Origin: Panopea generosa
Lineage: Eukaryota > Mollusca > Bivalvia > Adapedonta > Hiatellidae
Direction: 5' to 3'
Assembly: GCA_029582155.1 (NCBI GenBank)
Contig: CM055907.1
Coordinates: 26,997,638 to 27,061,637, forward strand
Length of the DNA stretch: 64,000 bases
Under the pieces are notes generated by a model. The model was not told where the DNA came from. It saw nothing but the letters and a program-made list of their open reading frames with translations, and did no database searches. Of the stretch, positions 1-9,800 are shown piece by piece (within the stretch, counting starts at the first letter, position 1; each line of letters opens with the position of its first letter). A program made the position numbers and the translations under genes.

Positions 1-527
1 CCATTATGTATTAATATTTATCTCCATTTAAAAACTATGAGTATGAAAACCTTGCCAATCAAGTGGAGATGTATTTAGTGATTAACATGTGAAAGAGGAA
101 TTCTATGATGCAAAGCTATCTATAGTACAGCCATGAAAATTATAGCCAAACAGTGTAATTTTATTACAGAAAAGCATGTTTCAGACAGTTTTACACTATA
201 TTCCTTCTGTGTCCCATTGATTATCATGAATTAAAAATAATTCAAGAATTTATCAGATTTGGCTTTTTTTAAATTTTCAACTCTCATTTATTATTTTATA
301 TCAATATATACCGATAATTCGGATTATACTTGGGTGCGGTTTATAATTGGAGATTTATGGTAGTAAGCATATATATTGATATTATTTTAATAAATAAATA
401 AAGGGCTTATGACATAGAGACACAAACTGGGAGTATTTCAAGAAGTGTTTGGGTTTAGGACATACCAGCTTATATAATGGAATCAATGCAAAGTTTGTTC
501 ATTGTAAAGGTCACTGCAAGAGTGAAA
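1..527. other. Intronic DNA, nothing recognised
   Basis: AT-rich sequence that should lie in intron 4 of the esterase gene, because exon 4 at 6750-6874 is on the minus strand and no later exon was found to its left. I see no coding exon, tRNA-like sequence or terminal repeats here. Confidence 0.4.
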
Positions 528-658
528 AAAATGTCACTGTTAGACCAGAATCAAAATGTCACTGTTAGACCAGAATCAAAATGTCACTGTTAGACCAGAA
601 TCAAAATGTCACTGTTAGACCAGAATCAAAATGTCACTGTTAGACCAGAATCAAAATG
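528..658. repeat. 25-bp tandem repeat, five copies
   Basis: Five near-perfect head-to-tail copies of a 25-bp unit containing AATGTCACTGTTAGACCAGA. Copies look almost identical, so the array is young or recently homogenised. It has no open frame of interest and lies in the presumed esterase intron 4. Confidence 0.9.
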
Positions 659-1094
659 CTTACAATGCCTGCGTGGTTCAGGGGCAGTAAGTAAGTGATG
701 ACAAGAATAAGATCACTGTCCGATGTACAGATTTGTTGAAAGATGTGACAAATTGAGTATTAGACTTAAAATTTGCTAAAACTCTGCACTTTCTTGGGTA
801 TCAAGGTTCTAGGTGTATACTCATTGTTTTTCATTCGTACACAGACAACGAGCCTGGAATTGATATTCCCTTTCTGTATTGGTATGTCATAAATTCCAAT
901 TCTTCTTGCCAATTCTCTTTTGTGGCCAATATTAAAGAAAATTGCTTACCTATGACCAAATATTGACATTTTATCAGGAATTGTGTTGAAATTACTGTTG
1001 ATTAATTCTGTAAGCTGGAATGAAAAAAAGAATCAGTTGAGACATATAAATCTTTTATAACTAGAAATGTGTCTATAAACACGAACGCTCCTGC

Positions 1095-2335
1095 TATTAA
1101 TCTGGAACCAATTTTTTTACTGGCCATAGCACTTTTTGAAATTCCTTAATATTAACCCTCTTTGGGGGTCAATTTATGTATAAATTCCCCCACCACACCC
1201 ATACTGAACAAAAACTTAATTGCTATGAAAAGGAAATACTTTAAATTCCCATACCATTCATCTGTAAAAAAATATAGTCCCCTGTACAGAACCCTTATAC
1301 AACCCAGCCCATTAATTTGTCAGAACTTCAATCACCCACTCTTAGCGATTTGTTATGAGCAGAAATGATTCAAATTTTAAAAAGAAGTTTTTTTTTGTAC
1401 ACATGGATGAAAAATGAAAAAATTCAATCTTTCCTATAATATTCCTATATAAAAGTCACATTACAGGGCCCCAATATATCCCAGACCCTTGATATGCAGA
1501 ATCTTCAATCCTTGCTGATGTAAGGATAATTTATATCAAATATGAACTAGTTTGACTGAAAGGTTATTGAGAGGAAATTGGTGAAAATTCCCAATTTTAA
1601 CCTTATTGCCCCATCCGCCCCCTGGCTGCTTATGGAAATTCAATCTTCTTTATTGAACAAAATCAAATTGATTGTTACTAGACAATGCTTTAGATCTCAA
1701 ATTGAACAACATATTAACCCAAATGGACAAAAAAATTAGAAGTTTCCATTTTCCCATAGTATTCCTATGTAAAACTCAAACACCCCTTACAGGGCCTCTG
1801 TACACCCCAGTGTCTCTTGATTTGTACAAACTTAGAACTCTTAATCATAGGGATAATTTACATCAAATATGAACAAATATGACTGAACGTTTGTTGAAAA
1901 TAATTTTGTGACCCCACCTGGTCCCTTTTAGAAAGTCAATCCTTCGTATCAAGCAAAATCATATTTGTTATGACTAGAAATTGCTTCAAAATTCAAACTG
2001 AATAAAAAAAAAGTCATAAATGAATGAATTTTCCATTTTCCAACAGTATTCCCATATAAAATTCAAAGTTCCCTTACAGGGCCCTATAAATACAAGACCT
2101 TTGATCTGTACAAACTTTAAACACATACTCATTGGGATAATCCATATAAAAAAGGAACACATTTGACTGACTGGTTGTTGAGAAGAAGATTTTTGAAAAT
2201 TTTCTATTTTAACCCTTTTTTTACCCACCCTGGTCCCTTATGGAAAGTCAATTCTCCTTATTGAGCCAAATCCTATGACTAGATGATAATTCAGAACTCA
2301 AATTGAATAATAATTATGCCTGAATAGATGAAACA
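1095..2335. repeat. Divergent repeat family B, about 310-bp units
   Basis: Three to four degenerate head-to-tail units. Each has the order: stretch like TTTCCCATAGTATTCCTATG, then TTACAGGGCC, then GGGATAATTTA, then CAAATATGAACAAAT. The same order recurs at 3268-3945 and 7775-9400, so this is an old version of that family. The small open frames here are accidental. Confidence 0.7.
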
Positions 2336-2336
2336 A

Positions 2337-3267
2337 GAAAATATCGGTGGAAACGATGGATGCTCCCCAAGTGAGTGTTTGACTCTGTACCATATTCCCC
2401 CGAGTGCTGATGGCTACTTGGTTGAAAAATACCAAACTGCATAGCAGGAACAATATGTGGCTCTGCACTTGACAGAACTCATTCGCAAATCATTGAAATC
2501 TCCACTTGGTAATCAAGCATCCTAGCAAGTTTCATAAAATTTCAACCAGAGGTTGTAGAGAAACAAAGCGGAGAAGAGTCTGGTTACAGACAGAATGAAA
2601 GTGTCACAACTCCATGAAAAATTATCGAACTGGAACACAAACAAAATTAAATTCCAACCTGAGGTTGTAGAGAAATAGCACGGACAAGAATTTGGTCACA
2701 GACTCAATGAAAGGGCCATTACTCCGTAAAAATCACCGAACCGGAACACAAAGACAATATGCACATCTCCACTTAGTAGTGATGCATCCTAGCAAGTTTC
2801 ATAAAATTCCAACATGGGGTTGTAGAGAAATAGCGCAGACAAGAATTTGGTCACAGACAAAATCAAAGGGCCGTAACTCCGTGAAAAATAATCTGACCAG
2901 AACACAAAGATATCATGTGCATCTCCACTTGGTAGTGATGTATCCTAGCAAGTTTCATAAAATTCCAGAAATGGGTTGTTGAGAAATAGCCCGGACAAGA
3001 ATTTGGTCACAGACAGAATCAAAGTGCCATAACTCCATGAAAAATCATTAAACCAAACAAAAAGATATTATGCACATCTCTACTTGGTAGTGATGCATCC
3101 TAGCAAGTTTCATAAAATTCCAACCAGAGGTTGAAGAGAAATATCCCGGACAAGAATTTGGTGATGCACGGACAGATGGATGCGCGGACGGACGCATGCA
3201 CACACACACTCACGCACGCACGGACGAAGCAGCAACTATATGCTTCCCCCTTGGGGGGGGGGGGCAT
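2337..3267 (+). mobile_element. Pearl-like interspersed element with about 163-bp internal tandem units (family A)
   Basis: Starts with ATATCGGTGGAAACGATGGA and a GGATGCTCCCC block, continues with about four units of roughly 163 bp (each with AAGTTTCATAAAATTCCAAC, GAATTTGGTCACAGAC and TAACTCCGTGAAAAAT), and ends in a C-run/G-run hairpin at about 3245-3264. The same ends and units occur reversed at 22857-24378. No protein is encoded. The architecture (defined ends, tandem core of about 160 bp, terminal hairpin) resembles the Pearl / Helentron-associated elements of bivalves. That family assignment is an inference. Confidence 0.65.
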
Positions 3268-3945
3268 AAAAAAGAGAATTTTCTGTTTTCCCATTGTATT
3301 CCTATGTAAAATTCTAAGTCCTCTTACAGGGCTCCTATAAATGTTAGCACCTAAATTCTTATCTGCAATCAAACCCCTACACATAGGGATAATTTATGCC
3401 AAATATGAACAAATCTGACATACCGGTTCTTAAGAAAACAGTTTTTGTAATTCCCAATTTTTACCCTTTTAGGGCCCCTCCTGACCCCTTAAGACAATGG
3501 AACCCAGTCATTTTTACAAATCTGAACCTCCTCCACCAAACAATGTTTCTGTGAAGATATAGGCAAAATCATTTCCATTTTAAAAAAAAAAAAGTTAATA
3601 TTTATTAACTAATTATTAACTAATTGAACCCTCGGGCGGGGTTATTTTAAACTCTAGGGACACCATTTAACAAAACTATAGTTGGTTATCATTACTACAT
3701 AAACATTTCGAAAATCTGTTTGGCCGTTCATGAGTTTGAATATTTTAGTAACGGTGTCTATCTTGAGTTTCAAATAAAAAAAAAAAATCTTCTGTATAGT
3801 CTCCTATGCAATAGAAACATCCATGTGAAGTTTCAGTTTAACTGGCCTAGTGGTTTCAGAGTAAGTGCTGATAACAGATGACAGACGACGGACAACGACA
3901 ACGCGCCATCCCATAAGCACTTCTGGCCTTTGAAAGCCTCTTAAA
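3268..3945 (+). repeat. Family B repeat copy, about 680 bp
   Basis: Follows family A directly. Blocks in order: GAGAATTTTCTGTTTTCCCA, TTCTTATCTGCAATCAAACC, GACATACCGGTTCTTAAGAA, CAATGGAACCCAGTCATTTT, GGGACACCATTT and CTCCTATGCAATAGAAACAT. The same blocks in the same order form the two head-to-tail copies at 8120-9400. It ends in low-complexity sequence like GACAGACGACGGACAACGAC. Confidence 0.75.
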
Positions 3946-4013
3946 AAGAATTAATACTAATGTGTAGACATTGTATTCTATCTATTTTTTTTAAGGGTTT
4001 AATATCATTTTCA

Positions 4014-4195
4014 ATGCATGATGTTATATAAACATCCTGTTTATTGGTGAAGAAAGACCTCAGATTGAATTTAAGAAGATCCAACATGCTTCTGCTAATA
4101 GTTGAAAACTTTCACACATAAAGTGTTTGAACCAAACTGGACTCAAACCCATGACCTCAATGGTTAGAGTTTATCTTGAGACAGCACCTAGATCT
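4014..4195 (-). mobile_element. Degenerate tRNA-derived SINE, family S2
   Basis: Reverse complement of the body of the intact S2 copies at 30209 and 49709. It shows AGAAAGACCTCAGATTGAAT, CTTTCACACATAAAGTGTTT and a tRNA-like GACTCAAACCCATGACCTCA, followed by TCTTGAGACAGCACCTAGA. The copy is old. Confidence 0.6.
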
Positions 4196-4270
4196 AGAAG
4201 GGCCCTTTGGTATTCATATTCACGTATGGCCATTATGATCAAAGTGGAAACTTGCCATACTTGTAAGTGC

Positions 4271-4540
4271 TTGATTGTTTGAATATTGAGCTTAATTTTT
4301 ACGCCATCAAAGGCTAACAAGATGACCAGTTAACCTTACAACTCTCTCCTGAGATCCTGGATAGTTAACCAGTTCTTGGGCACACCCATCTCATCAAGTA
4401 ATTGATAATTGTCCCAATTAATTAATTAATGAGAGATGAATGACAGAGACACAATATTGTATATCAATCATCACAGGAATTGTGGCCAGATGGAGCTTCA
4501 CACTCACAACCCCTGGATTGATAGTCAGGCCGGACCGGCA
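4271..4540 (-). mobile_element. tRNA-derived SINE, family S1
   Basis: Read on the minus strand, the tRNA-like head (around 4485-4540, with CAGGGGTTGTGAGTGTGAAG as the B-box region) is followed by a conserved body containing a TGATTGATATACAA-type block. The tail TGGCGTAAAAATTAAGCTCA ends in AT-rich sequence. Head, body and tail match the copies at 11699, 24781, 39587, 48948 and 59698. Confidence 0.75.
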
Positions 4541-4639
4541 TACAAATGTAACTAAGAAAATGAAAGTCTATAGGAGTTCTATTTATTTTTTTAGTTAATT
4601 CTTTAGTTGGAATGACTGCTATGTTCAACACATGACATG

Positions 4640-4790
4640 TTACACTGCATGGCATCAAGTTTTATTGTCGGATAGAGGAAGACCACAGATATATAAACAT
4701 GAACAAGCAAATTGTTTGGACCAAGCCTGGCTCAAACACACAATCTCAGCCATAAAGATGTTTTACATTTCTTTTTGCTGTGAGAACAAC
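4640..4790 (-). mobile_element. SINE fragment, family S2
   Basis: Contains GGAAGACCACAG, a TTGTTTGGACCAAGC block and GGCTCAAACACACAATCTCA, the reverse complement of the tRNA-like part and body of S2. Degenerate and internally shortened. Confidence 0.45.
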
Positions 4791-4879
4791 AACTGTGGTC
4801 GGACTCCATTTTCACAATGTTATAAAAATGTATGATGAGTTAGTTCCCTTTCAATATAAATCAAAGGACAAAGAATGTA

Positions 4880-6735
4880 AAACATAATGGCATGGAGTAC
4901 CACAGAGTGGCATGGTGTACCACAAAGTGGCATGGTGTACCACAGAATGTCATCTTGTACCACAGAGTGGCATGGTGTACCACAGAATGTCATCTTGTAC
5001 CACAGAATGGCATGGTGTACCACAGAGTGGCATGATGTACCACATAATGGCATGGTGTACCACAGAGTGGCATGGTGTACCACAGAGTGGCATGGTGTAC
5101 CACATAATGGCATGGTGTACCACAGAGTGGCATGGTGTACCACAGAGTGGCATGGAGTACCACAGAATGGCCTGGTGTACCAGTACCAAACAATGGCATG
5201 GTGTACCACAGAGTGGCATGGTGTACCAAAGAGTGGCATGGTGTACCACATAATGGCATGGTGTACCACAGAGTGGCATGGTGTACCAGTACCACATAAT
5301 GACATGGTGTACCAGTACCACAGAATGGCATGGTTTACCACAGAATGGCATGGTGTACCACAGAATGGCATGGTTTACCACAGAATGGCATGGTGTACCA
5401 GTACTACATAATGGCATGGTGTACCAGTACCACAGAATGGCATGGTGAACCATAGAGTGGCATGGTGTACCACAGAGTGTCATTGTGTACCACAGAATGT
5501 CATGGTGTACCAGTACCACAGAATGGCATTGTGTACCACAGAGTGGCATGGTGTACCACAGAATGGCATGGTGTACCACAGAGTGGCATGGTGTACCTCA
5601 GAGTGGCATGGTGTACCACAGAGTGGCATGGTGTACCACAGAATGGCATGGTATACCACAGAGTGGCATGGTTTACACAGAATGTCATCTTGTACCACAG
5701 AGTGGCATGGTGTACCACATAATGGCATGGTGTATCACAGAGTGGCATGGTGTACCACAGAACTTCATCTTGTACCATAGATTTACAGTGTACCATGAAT
5801 GGCATGAACCACAGAATGACACGGTGCATTACCCATTTGACTACTGACCCCACTGGCACAATGTACCCCAGAATAGCATAGTTGAATGGCACAGTGTATT
5901 GCAGAATGGTACAGTGTACCACAGAATGGCACAGTATTCCATAGAATGGAACAGTTTACTACAGAATGGCACAGTGTATTGCAGAATGGTACAGTGTACC
6001 ACAGAGTGGCATGGTGTACCACAGAATGGCAGTGTACTGCAGAATGGTACAGTGTACCACAGAATGGCACAGTCTACCACAGAATGACAGTGTATTGCAG
6101 AATGGTACAGTGTACCACAGAGTGGCATGGTGTACCACAGAATGGCAGTGTACTGCAGAATGGTACAGTGTACCACAGAATGGCACAGTCTACCACAGAA
6201 TGGCAGTGTACTGCAGAATGGTACAGTGTACCACAGAATGGCACAGTCTACCACAGAATGGCAGTGTATTGCAGAATGGTACAGTGACCACAGAGTGGCA
6301 TGGTGTACCACAGAATGGCAGTGTACTGCAGAATGGTACAGTGTACCACAGAATGGCACAGTCTACCACAGAATGGCAGTGTATTGCAGAATGGTACAGT
6401 GTACCACAGAGTGGCAGTGTATTACAGAATGACACAGTGCACCACAGAATGGCTAAGTGTACCACAGAATGGAACAGAGTACCACAGAGTGGCATGGTGT
6501 ACCACAGAATGACACAGTGTACCACAGAATAACACAGTGTACCATAGAATGGAACAATGTACCAAAGAATGGCAGCATACCACAGAATGGCACAGAGTAC
6601 CACAGAATGGCACTGAGTGAAACAAAAAGACAGTGTACCACAAAATGGCACACAGTACCACAGTTTGCCAAAGAATGGCATGGTATATGACAGAATGGCA
6701 TGATGTACCACAGAGTGGCATGAAGTATTACTCAG
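4880..6735. repeat. 1.85-kb minisatellite with 20-bp unit
   Basis: About 90 head-to-tail units (length divided by unit) of a 20-bp repeat with consensus TGGCATGGTGTACCACAGAG. The left part (4880-5790) is dominated by GGCATGGTGTACCACA. After a divergent junction at 5790-5885, the right part (5885-6560) is dominated by GGCACAGTGTACCACAGAA and a CAGTGTATTGCAGAATGGTA variant that alternate in higher-order blocks. The unit lacks stop codons in all six frames, so long periodic open frames appear on both strands. These are a by-product of the repeat. The array lies in intron 4 of the esterase gene and ends about 15 bp from the exon 4 donor. Confidence 0.95.
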
Positions 6736-6749
6736 TTTTAATTACTGAC

Positions 6750-6874
6750 CTCACTGGTTACATAAGAATACATTCTGTAATTGGTTTTCCACTTCTCCTC
6801 TGTGGCATCAACGTAAAACCCTGCCCCGGTTCCAAAATCATAGCTGTCATCCTCACCCTCAATGTTTAACCCTC
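6750..6874 (-). CDS. ESD: ESD exon 4
   Basis: Acceptor TTTCAG lies at 6880-6875 and the donor GTCAGT at 6749-6744 (GTC rather than GTA or GTG). The exon holds 125 nt, phase 1 to phase 0, encoding [20 protein letters not shown] and then [20 protein letters not shown]. The 20-bp minisatellite begins about 15 bp beyond the donor. Confidence 0.9.
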
Positions 6875-9800
6875 CTGAAATGTGTATCATACTTGTATTT
6901 TCATAGTGATATATTAAGTAATTAACAGAATCAAGTACATTTTGTTATATAATGCAAATGAAAATATCAAGTACATTTAATTTTTGTAATATCTAGTACT
7001 TGAAAGTATCACAAACATTTAGTTATATTAAGTACTTGAAAATATCAAGTACATTTTGTTATATCATGCAAATGAAAGTATCAAGTACATAAATTTTTGT
7101 AATATCAAGTATTTGAAAATATCAATAACATTTTGTAATATTAAATACAGTCAATACTTGTTTTCTCTATATCGTCCGAATGGATATTCCACTAGTGTTG
7201 ATATATTTTGCTATCCCCAACTTTTCCTCTTCTTTGTGTATATAAATATATTCCTCGATATTGTCAGTGTCTATATTTTGGATATCTTGATCCCAGTTTT
7301 AGTTCCCAAATAATCATTTCACACCTTTATTTGAATGTTTGTCCCGATATAATAATTGTTGACATAATATTGTGTTTTCCCACGTCGTGTGACTACAGCA
7401 AATGTGTCAGTTTTAATGACTGATAGAATATTAAAAAACATTGTGTCAACGAAATGGGTGATTGCATGTCAATTGTATTAATATCAATTGGTTTATTCAA
7501 TCAGCTTCAACTTATATCTCACACTGCTGAAAAAGTCAAAGAAGAACCATGATATGAGCATTTATCACAACAGTGTAATTCTACTGCACAGACCATAATA
7601 TGGAAGCAAAAGTACAATTGACATACAATAGACAACAATTATCAGGTGATGGAAATAAATATTGATCTTGAGACAAAATCTATGTTTATATTCAGATATC
7701 TTGATGTTTTTTGGCATGAAAATCCAGTACCTTCTTCATATTTAAAGTCTTTAGAAAATTAATGAATGGATAAATAAACAAGAGGCCCAAGAGGGCCTGA
7801 TGATGCTCTACTGACTCATAGTGGCCATAGCACTTTTTGAAAATCTACTATGCAATAGAAACATCGGGGCGTGGTCATTTTCAACTCTAGGGACACCATT
7901 TGAACAAATGTAACAAAACTATAGTTGGTCATCATTATTACACAAACATTTTGAAAATCTGTTGGACCGTTCATGAGAAGACGATTTTTTAAGTTTTGGA
8001 CTATTTTTAGTAATGGTGGCCATCTTGAATTTTAGATAGAAAAAATAAATCTTTTGTATAGTCTCCTATGCAATAGAAACATTCATGTGAAGTTTCAGTT
8101 TAATTGGCCTAGTGGTTTCAGAATAAATGGAAAAAAAGAGAGAATTTTCTGTTTTCCCACAGTATCCATATGTAAAATTCTAAGTCCCATTACAAGGCCC
8201 CTATATATTTTTTAGCCCCTAAATTCTTATCTGCAATCAAACCCCAACACTTAGGGATAATTTATATCAAATATGTACAAATCTGACATACCGGTTCTTA
8301 AGAAAACAATTTTACTAATTCCCAATTTGTACCCTTTTGGGGCCCCTCCTGACCCCTTAAGACAGTGGAACCCAGTCATTTTTACAAATCTTAACCTCCT
8401 TTACCTAACGATGCTTTAGTGAAGATATAGGCAAAATTATTTCCATTTAAAAAAAAAATAAAAAAAATATTATATTGACATGTGTCCCCTAATTGAACTC
8501 TCAGGGCAAGATCATTTTTAACCCTAGGGACACCATTTGAACAAATCTAACAGAACTATAGGTGGTCATCATTACTACATAAACATTTTGAAAATCTGTT
8601 GGGCCGTTCATGAGAAGAAGATTTTTTAAGTTTTGGACTATTTTTAGTAACGGTGGCCATCTTGAATTTCAGATCGAAACAAAAAGACTTCTGTATAGTC
8701 TCCTATGCAATAGAAACACCCATGTAAAGTTTCAGTGTAATTGGCCTAGTGGTTTAAGAACAACTGAAAGAAAAAGAGAATTTTCTGTTTTCCCATAGTA
8801 TCCCATATGTAAAAATTCTAAGTCCCCTTACACGGCCACTATAAATTTTAGCCCCTAAATTCTTATCTGCAATCAAACCCCTACACATAGGGATAATTTA
8901 TGCAAAATATGAACAAATCTGACATACCAGTTCTTAAGAAAACCAATTTAGTAATTCCCAATTTTTACCCTTTCTGGGCCCCTCCTGACCCCTTAAGACA
9001 ATGGAACCCAGTCATTTTTACAAATCTGAACCTCCTTCACCAAACAATGCTTCTGTGAAGATATAGGCAAAATCATTTCCATTTAAAAAAAAATAATAAA
9101 ATAATATTATAATGACATGTGTCCCCTAATTGAACCCTCGGGGCAGGATCATATTTAATCCTAGGGACACCATTTGAACAAATTTAACAAAACTATAGTT
9201 GGTCATCATTACTACATAAACATTTTGAAAATCTGTTGGGCCATTCATGAGAAGAAGATTTTTTAAGTTTTGGACTATTTTTAGTAACGGTGGCCATCTT
9301 GAATTTCAGATAAAAAAAAAAAAATCTTCTGTATAGTCTCCTATGCAATAGAAACACCCATGTGAAGTTTCAGTTTAATTGGCCTTTGGCCAGTAGAGCT
9401 AAAAAACATTATATAAATGAATGAATGCATGAATAGGGTTTTTATGGCCTACCAATATACTATCGCTTATATAACAAATATATAATATAGGAAGTAAGAT
9501 CTCAGGTTCACTCCCATGTACAACAAATTAACACAGATAAAAAAAAGCACAATACCAAATGAATACGCATCTAATGGACTTAGAACAGTGAATTGCAAAG
9601 ATTCAGCAAATTCGTAGTCAAATACTCAAATTGTCATCATTTGTGACATGCATGGGTTACAATAGTTCTATCTTTGCCATCACTCATTTGGCACCCTGTA
9701 ACAACACAGGGGTTGGTAATTTAACTACAAAAAAAACATGAGATAAAACTGACATATTCACACATTTCGCAATAAGCACTTAACTACTGTCTTTTCTATG

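Noticed and set aside
1..4800. Search for the missing ESD exons with GHSMGGHG
   Set aside because: No minus-strand sequence fitting that motif or its neighbours was found; the region is repeats. The exons are presumed to lie left of the window.
4887..6532. Long open frames on both strands (up to about 209 codons) with MVYHRVAWCTTEWHG-type repeats
   Set aside because: The 20-bp unit has no stop in any frame and 20 is not a multiple of three, so every frame stays open and cycles through the same peptide. They are products of the repeat, and several overlap in all six frames.
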